From positions 1 through 64,000 of the forward strand of contig JAFPXH010000009.1 in the NCBI GenBank assembly GCA_017394705.1: a DNA stretch of 64,000 nt. Direction: 5' to 3'. The notes under the pieces were generated by a model. It had not been told where the DNA came from. It was given only the letters and a program-made list of their open reading frames with translations, and ran no database searches. Shown here piece after piece: positions 8,731 to 17,187 of this stretch. Position numbers and translations under genes: made by a program. Within the stretch, counting starts at the first letter, position 1, and every line of letters begins with the position of its first letter. The stretch comes from Paludibacteraceae bacterium (lineage in GTDB: Bacteria > Bacteroidota > Bacteroidia > Bacteroidales > Paludibacteraceae).

Positions 8731-9921
8731 TTATTTCAATACACCAAGAACTGTGCCAATCTTGGTGAAGGCGGCGATACATTTATCCAATTGTTCGCGT
8801 GTATGCGCGGCGGACACTTGTACGCGGATACGCGCTTGACCTTTCGGCACCACCGGATAATAGAAGCCCGTGACGTATATGCCTTCTTTCTGGAGTTCCG
8901 CAGCAAAAGTCTGGCTGAGGACCGCATCATAGAGCATGACTGCGCAGATAGCAGATTGCGTGGGTTTGATATCAAATCCCGCCGCCTTCATCCGGGAAAC
9001 AAAGTAGGTTGTGTTCTCGTGCAGACGGTCCTGCAGTTCGTTGGAGCGAGTCAAAATCTCAAAGGTCTTGATACCTGCCGCGGCAATCATCGGCGGTATA
9101 GAGTTAGAGAAGAGATAAGGACGGCTACGCTGGCGGAGGAGGTCGATGATCTCTTTTTTACCGGTTGTGAAGCCACCCACCGAACCGCCGAAAGCTTTGC
9201 CGAGTGTGCCGGTGATGATTTCCACTTTTCCGCGGAGGTTATATAGTTCAGTCACGCCGTGTCCTGTCTTGCCTACCACTCCGGCGGAGTGCGACTCATC
9301 GACCATGACGAGGGCATTGTATTTCTTCGCCAGTTCGTAGATTTTGTCGAGCGGACACACATTGCCGTCCATCGAGAACACACCGTCGGTGGCAATGATA
9401 CGGAACCGCTGTGCTTGTGCCTCTTTGAGTTTCTCTTCCAGGTCCGCCATGTCACCGTTGGCATAACGGTAACGCACCGCCTTACAAAGCCGCACACCGT
9501 CGATGATGGATGCATGGTTGAGGGCATCGGAGATGATGGCATCTTCTTCGGTCAGCAACGGTTCAAAGAGACCTCCGTTGGCATCAAAACAAGCGGCATA
9601 GAGGATGGTATCTTCTGTGCCGAAGAAATCGGAGATGACGCGTTCCAACTCTTTGTGCGTGTCCTGCGTACCGCATATAAAACGCACCGAAGCCATGCCA
9701 TACCCGCGCGCATCCATGCGGGCTTTGGCAGCCTCAATGAGTTCTTTGTTATCGGCGAGGCCGAGATAATTGTTCGCGCAGAAGTTAATCACTTGCTGTC
9801 CGCCTTCTATGGCAATGCCGGAAGACTGCGGAGTGATGATCACGCGTTCGTTTTTATATAATCCTGCATCGCGAATCTCATTCAGCGTTTTTTGCAGGTG
9901 TTTTTGAAAATCAGCGTACAT
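8731..9921 (-). CDS. kbl: Glycine C-acetyltransferase (2-amino-3-ketobutyrate CoA ligase)
   Basis: A PLP enzyme that cleaves 2-amino-3-ketobutyrate with CoA to glycine and acetyl-CoA, completing threonine breakdown with Tdh. The 396-residue length is normal for the alpha-oxoamine synthase family. NFCANNYLGLA lies near 48, DESHSAGVVG near 210, and the PLP-lysine motif TLGKAFGGSVGG near 240. The gene follows gdhA after a 117-base gap filled by 16-base repeats, so it may be cotranscribed from the gdhA promoter. Confidence 0.97.
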   Translation of the reverse strand: MYADFQKHLQKTLNEIRDAGLYKNERVIITPQSSGIAIEGGQQVINFCANNYLGLADNKELIEAAKARMDARGYGMASVRFICGTQDTHKELERVISDFFGTEDTILYAACFDANGGLFEPLLTEEDAIISDALNHASIIDGVRLCKAVRYRYANGDMADLEEKLKEAQAQRFRIIATDGVFSMDGNVCPLDKIYELAKKYNALVMVDESHSAGVVGKTGHGVTELYNLRGKVEIITGTLGKAFGGSVGGFTTGKKEIIDLLRQRSRPYLFSNSIPPMIAAAGIKTFEILTRSNELQDRLHENTTYFVSRMKAAGFDIKPTQSAICAVMLYDAVLSQTFAAELQKEGIYVTGFYYPVVPKGQARIRVQVSAAHTREQLDKCIAAFTKIGTVLGVLK

Positions 9922-9940
9922 AATTAAATCTATATTTCTT

Positions 9941-10040
9941 ACAGGCCGCAGGCCGGTCTTACAGCGCAGCGGTCTTACAGTGTAACGGTCTTACAGCGCA
10001 GCGGTCTTACAGTGTAACGGTCTTACAGCGCAGCGGTCTT
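9941..10040. repeat. 16-base tandem repeat array between gdhA and kbl
   Basis: Five exact-length 16-base units alternate two types, ACAGCGCAGCGGTCTT and ACAGTGTAACGGTCTT (A-B-A-B-A from 9961 to 10040). A 20-base variant precedes them at 9941-9960. The array abuts the gdhA stop codon, which overlaps its last bases. Type B contains the mini-palindrome TTACAGTGTAA when joined to its neighbour. Diverged relatives occur at 3640-3706 and 23926-23962. Confidence 0.9.
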
Positions 10041-11382
10041 AAATGATACCCTGTTCAAGCATCGCTTGCGCAACTTTCATGAATCCGGCGATGTTAGCGC
10101 CTTTGACATAGTCAATCGTGCCATCGGGCTGTGTGCCATAACGGACACATTGCTCGTGAATGGACTCCATGATATGATGGAGACGGCTGTCCACTTCTTC
10201 GGCTTTCCAAGAGAGGTGCTCGGCGTTCTGGGTCATCTCGAGACCGGAAGTAGCCACGCCACCGGCGTTAACCGCTTTTCCCGGCGCAAAGAGCACTCCG
10301 TTATGCTGGAAGAAATGAATGGCCCCCGGTTGGCATCCCATGTTACTTACCTCGCAGCAACACCAACAGCCGTTGGCTTTGAGTTCCTTGGCATCGTCTT
10401 CGCTCAGTTCGTTCTGGAAGGCACATGGCAGTGCGATGTCGCAGGGTACAGACCATGCTTTCTTTCCTTCGGTGAAGGTGCAGAGCGAGGGGAACTTATC
10501 CGCCATGTCTTGCACTTTGTTACGGTTGGACGCTCGCATCACGAGCATGTAGTCAATCATCTCTTTGGTGATGCCATCTTTGATGGCTACCACGCCGTCG
10601 GGCCCGGAAATAGCCACCACTTTGGCGCCGAGTTCAACGGCTTTGGTAGCCGCGCCCCAAGCCACGTTGCCGAATCCGGAGATGGCTACTCGCTTGCCTT
10701 TGATATCTTTGCCGGCTTTGTGCAGCAGATGTTGCGTAAAATAGAGTGCGCCGAAGCCTGTTGCCTCGGGCCGAAGTATCGAACCTCCCCAGGTCATGCC
10801 TTTGCCGGTGAGGACGCCGGTATGATACTCGCGTGCGAGCTTCTGGTACATGCCGTTGAGAAAACCTATCTCGCGTCCACCGACGCCTACGTCCCCGGCA
10901 GGGATGTCCTGGTCGGGACCTATGCAACGCCATAGTTCGAGCATAAAGGCCTGGCAGAAACGCATGATCTCCGCATCGGACTTACCTACGGGGTCAAAAT
11001 CCGAACCGCCTTTGGCTCCGCCCATCGGAAGGGTTGTGAGGGCATTCTTGAAGGTCTGCTCAAAGCCGAGGAACTTAAGCATGGACGGCGTCACGGCTCT
11101 ATGGAAACGCAGACCGCCTTTGTACGGACCGATGGCGGAGTTGAACTGTACTCGATAACCGAGGTTGGTCTGCACTTCGCCCTGATCATCAATCCACGTG
11201 ACGCGGAAGGAGAAGATACGGTCGGGCTCGACCATGCGCTCGACTATTTTCGCTTGCTCGAACTCGGGGTGTTGATTGTACACCTCTTCGATGGACTCCA
11301 GTACTTCTTGTACGGCCTGCAGATACTCTGCCTCGCCGGGATGTTTCGCAGCCAACCGCTGCATGATGTCTTGTACTTTCAT
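10039..11382 (-). CDS. gdhA: NADP-type glutamate dehydrogenase
   Basis: Reversible amination of 2-oxoglutarate to L-glutamate; a hexameric cytoplasmic enzyme. The 447-residue length matches the family of about 445-450 residues. The substrate loop GPYKGGLRFH is near 90, the catalytic segment PMGGAKGGSDFDP near 120, and the dinucleotide fold ISGFGNVAWGAA near 235. It has its own promoter (11444-11474). Neighbouring kbl and tdh also handle amino acids. Confidence 0.98.
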   Translation of the reverse strand: MKVQDIMQRLAAKHPGEAEYLQAVQEVLESIEEVYNQHPEFEQAKIVERMVEPDRIFSFRVTWIDDQGEVQTNLGYRVQFNSAIGPYKGGLRFHRAVTPSMLKFLGFEQTFKNALTTLPMGGAKGGSDFDPVGKSDAEIMRFCQAFMLELWRCIGPDQDIPAGDVGVGGREIGFLNGMYQKLAREYHTGVLTGKGMTWGGSILRPEATGFGALYFTQHLLHKAGKDIKGKRVAISGFGNVAWGAATKAVELGAKVVAISGPDGVVAIKDGITKEMIDYMLVMRASNRNKVQDMADKFPSLCTFTEGKKAWSVPCDIALPCAFQNELSEDDAKELKANGCWCCCEVSNMGCQPGAIHFFQHNGVLFAPGKAVNAGGVATSGLEMTQNAEHLSWKAEEVDSRLHHIMESIHEQCVRYGTQPDGTIDYVKGANIAGFMKVAQAMLEQGII

Positions 11383-11443
11383 TGTAGTGTGTGTTTTTAT
11401 GGTATGAATATGTTGTTTATTAGTATTCTAATAAAATCGGCCA

Positions 11444-11474
11444 CAAAGGTACAACAAAAATTGCAGATATGCAA
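11444..11474 (-). promoter_or_regulatory. gdhA promoter with near-palindromic -33 region
   Basis: The minus strand reads TTGC (11471-11474), a 19-base spacer and TACCTTTG (11444-11451). The -33 box is one half of TTGCATATCTGCAA (11461-11474). Confidence 0.85.
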
Positions 11475-11523
11475 GCGTTCGGGCGTTTTCTATGAAAAAA
11501 AGTGCAATTTTACGAAGCCGGAA

Positions 11524-11555
11524 TTTGGATATATGGGATTTTTGTTGTATCTTTG
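11524..11555 (+). promoter_or_regulatory. Orphan plus-strand promoter facing a non-coding region
   Basis: TTTG (11524-11527), a 20-base spacer and TATCTTTG (11548-11555). No convincing gene follows on the plus strand up to the terminator at 12033-12070, so the product could be a non-coding RNA. A 23-codon ORF (ATG at 11690, ending at the first 37-base repeat) has an A/G-rich stretch before it but no recognisable homologue. Confidence 0.5.
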
Positions 11556-12032
11556 TACCAGATTTGGGAGAAACTTTTCTTTGCGCCCTTTTCTTGCTCT
11601 TTTCTCCCGTTCACGGCAGCCGAATCTCCCCCTAATCACCCGGTAATCACCCCCTTATCACCCCCTTTTGAGTGCTAAAAAAGAGGGAAATGAAAGGACG
11701 GATATACGAAAGAATGGAGGCGAGGGCGGGAGGGGCGGGCAATATTATTGCCCTGAAACTACCAAGGATATAAAGCCACATGGCAGACGGCACAACTGCC
11801 AAGGATATAAAGCCACATGGCAGTCGGCACAACCGCCAAGAATATCTGGCGGGATAGTATTCAGCGTAAAAGAAGAAAGGGAAAACAGAATAACGGAGAT
11901 AGCGCGCACAGGACACCGCAAGCAGAGGTCGGCAAGCCGATTACCCGCATTCAATGCGGGCGCAATGAACAAAGAAAAGAGCGGCGTTTAGCAAACGCCT
12001 GCAACTACCAAGAAGAAACAAGAATAATTAGT
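11556..12032. other. Non-coding region with repeats and small hairpins
   Basis: About 480 bases with no supported gene. ORFs of 60-107 codons exist on both strands, but they overlap, mirror each other and run through repeats. The region holds a GGGAGAAA/TTTCTCCC inverted repeat (about 11565-11610) and a polypyrimidine ATCACCCCC stretch. Two exact-length 37-base repeats follow (11763-11799, 11800-11836). Three perfect mini-hairpins follow at 11929-11940, 11944-11960 and 11983-11999. It could be an untranslated RNA made from the promoter at 11524. Confidence 0.5.
11763..11836. repeat. Two tandem 37-base repeats
   Basis: Copies at 11763-11799 and 11800-11836 differ at only two positions (both begin CAAGGATATAAAGCCACATG). 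A third degenerate start (CAAGAATAT) follows immediately. Confidence 0.85.
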
Positions 12033-12070
12033 AAAACAAAAGGTAACCCGTTAGGACTACCCTTTGTTTA
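12033..12070. terminator. Terminator after the 12092-14166 operon
   Basis: AAACAAAAGGTA pairs with TACCCTTTGTTT around a short loop. On the minus strand a T-rich tract follows. It is about 20 bases past the stop codon at 12092. Confidence 0.65.
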
Positions 12071-12091
12071 TAAATAGAGAGATGTTGAAAT

Positions 12092-12610
12092 TTACCAACC
12101 ATCTTCTGATGCCGGAGAACTTTGATTAGAGTCCGTTTCTGTATTCGTTTTATCAGAAGAACTTTTGTCTTTTTTTCTTCCCATAGCATCAAACATGGTA
12201 GTAAATGCATCTTTAATTGCAACTCCTGCATCTTTGAAGGCTTGTCCAACCTCTGAGTTACCTCCACTACGTTCTCTTTTTTCGCGTTTTGCGCGGCGGT
12301 TAGAAGTTGTTTGAGAATCTTCAGAAGGCGTATTCTCTACTGCCCATGAATCATTTGATGTACTTTCATATGATTCAGTAGCAACCGACTTCTTTGGTGG
12401 GGCTACAAATCTGCCATCATCATAAAGCACACCTTCTACTTCGGAAGAAGCAATAGATTTTTGGGCATTGCCTTTCTTGTACACCACTTCATCTGCTCCC
12501 ACAGACACCACTGTCACATCTTCAATGTTTCCATTATTAAACGTAGCGATGATGTCTGCAAAGGCGAATGTGGGTACTATTGCGCATAAGGCATATAAAA
12601 TATGTTTCAT
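12092..12610 (-). CDS. Exported protein of unknown function
   Basis: 172 residues starting with a signal peptide (MKHILYALCAIVPTFAFADI). A short beta-rich segment follows (FNNGNIEDVTVVSVGADEVVYKK). A long S/T/N/E-rich low-complexity stretch (residues 75-115) and a small amphipathic segment (VGQAFKDAGVAIKDAF) come next. I do not recognise the family. The start overlaps the upstream lipoprotein stop by one base, so the two are translationally coupled and may work together at the envelope. Confidence 0.75.
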   Translation of the reverse strand: MKHILYALCAIVPTFAFADIIATFNNGNIEDVTVVSVGADEVVYKKGNAQKSIASSEVEGVLYDDGRFVAPPKKSVATESYESTSNDSWAVENTPSEDSQTTSNRRAKREKRERSGGNSEVGQAFKDAGVAIKDAFTTMFDAMGRKKDKSSSDKTNTETDSNQSSPASEDGW

Positions 12611-13578
12611 CAGTCTTCTTTATATAATTGAATAAAACCACTCACTTCTTTTTCATCAATTACTGAGCGAAGGTCATAATCTCGTGTTTGCTTTCCGTAT
12701 CCTGCTTTGCTGACACTAATTTGGATACGTACATTACCACTATTATTGTATGTTAAGCCCTCTATATCCAAAGCTTTTGTTCCTTCATATGGAGTTGTAC
12801 CAAGGTATTTCCAGTTTTGATTTTTAACTTCATTAGTAGAAGAAACAACGCGCCATTGCACATCAGCTCCGTGAGGACGAGAATCTATTTCCCAATGAAC
12901 AATCAAGTGTTCTAAAGCAGTATTGCCTTCGCCAGATACTTTCTTGTTGCCCTCTTGTTTGGGCGAATTAGCACGGTGCAAGAAATAAGCTACACGATCC
13001 CAGTCTATGTCAGCAAGAGCTGCTGCATAGGCTTTGTTAATTGCTTGCTGTGCGTACGATATGGATTGAGCACTACCATATATGCTTGCGCGACCTGCGA
13101 CTTCAGTAGTCGGATAAACGATAGCACGGTTGTGGTCAAAGATCTTCACATCCATAATTACAGTACCGTTCCATCCTATACCGGAAAGCCAATCAGTATG
13201 GAATTCTTTAATTGTAATCTGCATCAAATAATCGGTAGCGACATCTGCGTCCATATTGAAGCCCATAGTACGCATATAACGACGCATACTTTCCGGAACG
13301 AAAGAGCCAATACCAGGATTTACGTTTACTATTGGTTTGCTCGTTGCAGCAGCGTCATAGACCTGAATGAGGCGTTTGTCTGAGCGTCCGTCTTGTACAT
13401 TGAGGCGGATACCGTACTCAAGATTTGCGTACTTGTCTGCCTGCGGATTTTCTACCAGCGCGAGATTGATTGTTTGTACTTGCGGCTGAGCAGGAGCAAC
13501 TGCTTTACGCGAAGATGAACAAGAGGTTGTAACTAATGCTATGCACGCTATAGCAGCGATAATTGTTTTCGTTTTCAT
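12610..13578 (-). CDS. Lipoprotein with YajG-like and PEGA-like regions
   Basis: I choose the ATG at 13578 (MKTKTIIAAIACIALVTTSC), giving 322 residues and a lipobox (TTSC, Cys20). The longer reading starts with TTG. Residues about 35-190 (LALVENPQ... LNVQDGRSDKRL... ITIKEFHTDWL) resemble YajG-type lipoproteins. The C-terminal part has a PEGA-like pattern (RPHGADVQW... LGTTPYEG) typical of surface-associated beta domains. It is the middle gene of a three-gene envelope operon; molecular role unknown. Confidence 0.75.
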   Translation of the reverse strand: MKTKTIIAAIACIALVTTSCSSSRKAVAPAQPQVQTINLALVENPQADKYANLEYGIRLNVQDGRSDKRLIQVYDAAATSKPIVNVNPGIGSFVPESMRRYMRTMGFNMDADVATDYLMQITIKEFHTDWLSGIGWNGTVIMDVKIFDHNRAIVYPTTEVAGRASIYGSAQSISYAQQAINKAYAAALADIDWDRVAYFLHRANSPKQEGNKKVSGEGNTALEHLIVHWEIDSRPHGADVQWRVVSSTNEVKNQNWKYLGTTPYEGTKALDIEGLTYNNSGNVRIQISVSKAGYGKQTRDYDLRSVIDEKEVSGFIQLYKED

Positions 13579-13602
13579 GATTAAATTATTCAAAAGTTAA
13601 AC

Positions 13603-14166
13603 TTATTTTGCATCTGTTTTCAGTTTGATAAGTTTGGCAGAAACGGTGGTCTTGAGTACTATTTCCTTACCACGTTGTTCAATGTTAGTCGAAATTACGG
13701 GTTCTATTATACCATCTGCGCCCCGTACTTTAGATGCATTGATAACACGGTAAATAGCCAATTTACGAACGACATCTTCTGGAACCGGATCTCTCAACGA
13801 TACGCTTCCATAATCGTTTGTGAGGAAGCCGAAGCGTGCTATACCTTCGTAATCAACAAGTTTCCATTTGTAATCCTCATTGTCCCAACGATAAACGAGT
13901 TTAAATTCACCGTTTTCCTCTTTTACTGTAATCTGTTCTCCTTTCTTCTGTTCGGAATAGAAAATAGTGGCATCAGCGGTTACTGTATTTACTATTGTGT
14001 AATCTGTTCCGTGCTTGAGATTTAACTCATCTAAACCTACAGAGTTGATTGTGTTAATCGCCTTAGGGACAATTCTTTGTGTCATCTTCTTCGGGGCGAA
14101 GCAAGAAGTCATAGTAAACATGCATGCCATCGTCATGGATACAATAATCAGTTGTTTGTTAAACAT
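13603..14166 (-). CDS. Lipoprotein of unknown function
   Basis: 187 residues with a lipoprotein signal (IVSMTMACMFTMTSC, lipid-modified Cys near residue 22). The mature part is mixed alpha/beta with no motif I recognise. It is the first gene of the operon 14166-12092, 24 bases before the next start. The promoter at 14516-14546 lies about 350 bases upstream, with a large RNA-like hairpin between. Confidence 0.75.
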   Translation of the reverse strand: MFNKQLIIVSMTMACMFTMTSCFAPKKMTQRIVPKAINTINSVGLDELNLKHGTDYTIVNTVTADATIFYSEQKKGEQITVKEENGEFKLVYRWDNEDYKWKLVDYEGIARFGFLTNDYGSVSLRDPVPEDVVRKLAIYRVINASKVRGADGIIEPVISTNIEQRGKEIVLKTTVSAKLIKLKTDAK

Positions 14167-14277
14167 AATAAATGCATTTAATTTATGTTATCTCTACTCA
14201 CTTAACGGCTTTTCGAATACTCCGTTAGCACTATTAAGACGAGGAATAGGCACATAAAAAGAGCGTGGTGCTAAGTT

Positions 14278-14435
14278 GCTTTCAATCTGGGTCTGAAGGA
14301 TTTGCTGGACTACCTTTACTTACCAAATCTATACGAACAAAGCCCACGCTTCAACGTGAGCATTTCGGCTTGTTCCTTGGTAAGTATTAAGTCTATAATA
14401 AGTGTCCAGCTTTTTACAGACCCAAGTATTTGAGC
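14278..14435 (-). ncRNA. 6S-RNA-like long hairpin (possible ssrS / Bacteroidales-1 type RNA)
   Basis: A 158-base segment folds into one long interrupted hairpin. The plus-strand arms pair from outside inward as TGGGTCTG/CAGACCCA, GCTGGAC/GTCCAGC, ACTTACCAA/TTGGTAAGT, GAACAA-GCC/GGCTTGTTC and CACG/CGTG. Between the second and third stems lies a large asymmetric bubble (7 against 18 bases), the hallmark of 6S RNA, which mimics an open promoter. Strand is inferred from the minus-strand promoter at 14516-14546. Alternatives are a leader of the downstream lipoprotein operon or a MITE. Confidence 0.5.
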
Positions 14436-14515
14436 TAAAACGCTATAATTTTATGTATGTTGCCTTTTAGTTGTGATGTTTCATAGGCATATATTTTTAG
14501 TTTTTATTTTGGCGG

Positions 14516-14546
14516 CAAAGGTACAATAAAAAAATGACACTTGCAA
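14516..14546 (-). promoter_or_regulatory. Promoter for the hairpin RNA and/or lipoprotein operon
   Basis: The minus strand reads TTGC (14543-14546), a 19-base spacer and TACCTTTG (14516-14523). The -33 box lies in the loop of the hairpin 14530-14563. Confidence 0.8.
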
Positions 14547-14563
14547 ATAAAAGTGCCATTTTT
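14530..14563. terminator. Terminator-like hairpin enclosing a -33 box
   Basis: AAAAATGACACTT (14530-14542) pairs with AAGTGCCATTTTT (14551-14563) with one mismatch. The eight-base loop carries the GCAA of the promoter. It could also terminate the 14609-17107 gene, which ends 46 bases away. Confidence 0.6.
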
Positions 14564-14608
14564 AATGATTTTATGGTTTTTACTCATTACAATTATACAT
14601 ATTTCTGT

Positions 14609-17107
14609 CTATCGCCCTGAGGAAACACCGGCACCTCCGCCGAGTCGTGAGGACTCGTCAAGGTCCCCCACTTTGCGATTCTTATGCTGCTGGTACTGTC
14701 CGAACATCCATGTAAGGGAGAACATGACCCGCTGCTGACGGACAGTGTTTTTATACCATGAACGGTTGCCTGGTTCCTGTCCCATGTCTTCGTTATTGAA
14801 ACTGAGTGAGCGCAGCAAGTCCTGCACGTTAAGGTTGAAAATGAGTCCTTTGGCCATGTACATCTTCCGGATACCGAAAGAGGCGAAATAGGTACTTCCG
14901 GACTTGTTATAACCGGTGAGCATCGGAGATGACCAGTTAGCATCAAAAGTGAGTGTCCAGTCCTTAGGCAAATAAGCCGAGAGTGTTCCGCCGACGTAGC
15001 CGTAATGGCTTTTCATGAGGTATTCTGGTGTACCATCAGCCTGTTTCTCGTACGATTTATTGATAAAATGCAGCCAACCGGCATTGACCGTCAGTGCCAA
15101 ATAGGCACCAACAATTTTCGCATTTTCACATTTACCATTTTCACATTTTTCATATTTCGGGACAAGGGGTAGTTCTGTCAGAGAGACATTGACGCCGTGG
15201 GTGGTACATGTACCGAAATTAATCCATTGGGAGTAGCCTATTCCGCTGGGCAGGATGGTTTGGCGCGAAGAGAACATATCCTGTGTGTGAGCGAAATTGA
15301 AAGTCATGTTCCAATACTGCGTCCACGAGAAATGCAGTTCCACATCGTTGTTAAACTCCGGCGTGAGGTTGGTGTTTCCCTTTTGAATGGAATAAGCATC
15401 CACATACGAAGTGAAAGGATTGAGCATCCAGTAAGACGGACGTTTGATGCGTCGCGTGTAAGACGCGGAGACGGCTATCGGCTGCTGTATTTTGCCAAGC
15501 GGTTTGGAGGTATAACCGATATAAGCCGTTGGGAAGGGATCAAAATAAGACTTATTGATGATTGAGTCCACACCATCATCCTTCCAGTCGCCATGGGAGA
15601 AAGTATATTCACCTCGGAGACCTATTTTGACCGACCAATGTTCGCCAAACTGCTTGCCGACGGATATATACGCCGCAGCCACATGTTCGTCATAGCGGAA
15701 AGCATTATGATCCGTGGGGCGTGCATCGCCGTTACGGGTCGAGTCGGTCGTCATGTTATTGTCGGTCGAAGAGAGCGCGTACTTGATGCCGGCTTCAATC
15801 ATGCCGGTTTTCCAGAACTTGGTCTGAAAATCCAATTTAGCGGAATAGATATTGACGATTTGCCGACTTTTGATATCAATCGCCAGCGAGTTAATGCCGC
15901 CGAAAGGCTTGTCGTAATTTGTCTCCTGAAAATTGACAGAACCGTTATTATAACGGTTATAATCGATATTAACCGTCAGTTCGCGTTCCAGGGCTTCAGA
16001 GAAGGTGTGGGTGTAGTTGAGGTTCGCCGTGTGTTGCGGAGCCTTGAGACGATTTTTGGAATTGGTGGTACTATTCGTTGTGTCCACGCCTTGAATCATA
16101 TAGGCGGAGTTACGTCCGGGCACAATATGCTGGTCCACATCCATGAAAGGCACCTGAAGGATAAAACCGAATGTATTGAGCGAGTCAATATACCAATCAT
16201 TACCCACCTTGAGCATATAATATTGGAAATTCATGGCATAATCCGAATAGGAGTAGTTCTTCAGCATAGGCGTCTCGCGGTACGACTCAAAATCAATGTC
16301 GTTTTGCGCAAAGACTTGTGTAAACTGGCCGAACGTGTACGTCTTCTCACCGCGGTAGTTGAGGTTGAGGGAGAACATCTCATTACTGAGCCACCGTTTG
16401 ACATCGCCAAAATACATACCGCCATAAGCCGCAGAAAGCATTCCGTTGAGGCCTTTCATCATATTGCGCTTGGTCTTGATATTGATGATACCGCCCTGCC
16501 CCGATGCATCGTATTTGGCGGACGGATTAGAGATAATTTCGATTTTCTCGATCGTGTTTCCGTCTGTTCCATCGAGCATGGCTTTGAGCTGCTGACCGGA
16601 GAGATAAGAAGGTTTGCCATCCACCCATATCTCGACCGATTTACCGTTCACGGTAATATTGCCGTCTTTATCGATGCGGACACCCGGTGCACGACGAAGA
16701 ATATCATTTCCGTTCGAACCTGCAGAAAGCGGCGAAGCAGAGACGTTCACCACTAACTTGTCCATCTGACGCTCAATGAGCGGTTTTTTCGCCTTTACCT
16801 CCAACTCCTGCAGATGTTCCGTTTCTTCTTTCAATACGAAATCCGGTCCGCCGAAAGTGGTCTGATAGCCGACGTAGGAGGCTTGGATAATTAGTCCCTT
16901 GGTACTTGGTCCATTAGTCACTTCTATCAGGTATTTACCCTCTTCATCAGTGATAGCACCGGTGAGAAGAGACGAATCCTGCCTCAGCACCGAGATGGTC
17001 ACAAACGGCATTGCCTCGCCCCTGGAATCCACCACAGAGCCTTTAATCGTTTCTGCGCTGACTGCAACAGAACAAAGCAGTAATATACCTAAAAAGAACT
17101 TTTTCAT
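14609..17107 (-). CDS. TonB-dependent-receptor-like outer-membrane beta-barrel protein
   Basis: 832 residues from the ATG at 17107 (MKKFFLGILLLCSVAVSAET), which gives a signal peptide; the longer ORF starts in the promoter. A carboxypeptidase-D-regulatory-like domain (IKGSVVDSRGEAMPFVTISV... TDEEGKYLIEV) occupies about 22-105. A plug-like domain (LRRAPGVRIDKDGNITVNGKSVEIWVDGKPSYLSG) occupies about 150-230, followed by a large barrel. This is the outer-membrane beta-barrel family linked to TonB receptors; the substrate is unknown. A heptamer-type repeat (15113-15159) adds the in-frame stretch KYEKCENGKCENAK in a barrel loop. The AraC-type regulator and kinase genes lie just upstream. Confidence 0.88.
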   Translation of the reverse strand: MKKFFLGILLLCSVAVSAETIKGSVVDSRGEAMPFVTISVLRQDSSLLTGAITDEEGKYLIEVTNGPSTKGLIIQASYVGYQTTFGGPDFVLKEETEHLQELEVKAKKPLIERQMDKLVVNVSASPLSAGSNGNDILRRAPGVRIDKDGNITVNGKSVEIWVDGKPSYLSGQQLKAMLDGTDGNTIEKIEIISNPSAKYDASGQGGIINIKTKRNMMKGLNGMLSAAYGGMYFGDVKRWLSNEMFSLNLNYRGEKTYTFGQFTQVFAQNDIDFESYRETPMLKNYSYSDYAMNFQYYMLKVGNDWYIDSLNTFGFILQVPFMDVDQHIVPGRNSAYMIQGVDTTNSTTNSKNRLKAPQHTANLNYTHTFSEALERELTVNIDYNRYNNGSVNFQETNYDKPFGGINSLAIDIKSRQIVNIYSAKLDFQTKFWKTGMIEAGIKYALSSTDNNMTTDSTRNGDARPTDHNAFRYDEHVAAAYISVGKQFGEHWSVKIGLRGEYTFSHGDWKDDGVDSIINKSYFDPFPTAYIGYTSKPLGKIQQPIAVSASYTRRIKRPSYWMLNPFTSYVDAYSIQKGNTNLTPEFNNDVELHFSWTQYWNMTFNFAHTQDMFSSRQTILPSGIGYSQWINFGTCTTHGVNVSLTELPLVPKYEKCENGKCENAKIVGAYLALTVNAGWLHFINKSYEKQADGTPEYLMKSHYGYVGGTLSAYLPKDWTLTFDANWSSPMLTGYNKSGSTYFASFGIRKMYMAKGLIFNLNVQDLLRSLSFNNEDMGQEPGNRSWYKNTVRQQRVMFSLTWMFGQYQQHKNRKVGDLDESSRLGGGAGVSSGR
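15113..15159. repeat. In-frame period-7/8 repeat (CATTTTCA units) in the receptor gene
   Basis: Degenerate CATTTTCA/CATTTAC units repeat about six times inside the coding sequence and are translated as KCENGKCEN-like residues. The reading frame is intact. Confidence 0.7.
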
Positions 17108-17131
17108 ACAAACAATTTTAAAAATTTTGTG

Positions 17132-17162
17132 CAAAAGTACTACCTTTTGCGAAAATGATATA
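17132..17162 (-). promoter_or_regulatory. Probable promoter of the receptor gene
   Basis: A minus-strand TACTTTTG (17132-17139) preceded by TAG lies 24 bases before the chosen ATG. The expected -33 position has only a weak T-rich match. It supports the start at 17107. Confidence 0.5.
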
Positions 17163-17187
17163 TGAAAAAACGGACATTCAATATTTT

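Noticed and set aside
11668-12077. Overlapping plus- and minus-strand ORFs of 75-107 codons between gdhA and the lipoprotein operon
   Set aside because: They run through the 37-base repeats, overlap one another in different frames and have no recognisable domain.
15593-16756. A 387-codon plus-strand frame opposite the receptor gene
   Set aside because: Antisense to a clear outer-membrane receptor; no start signal or family features.
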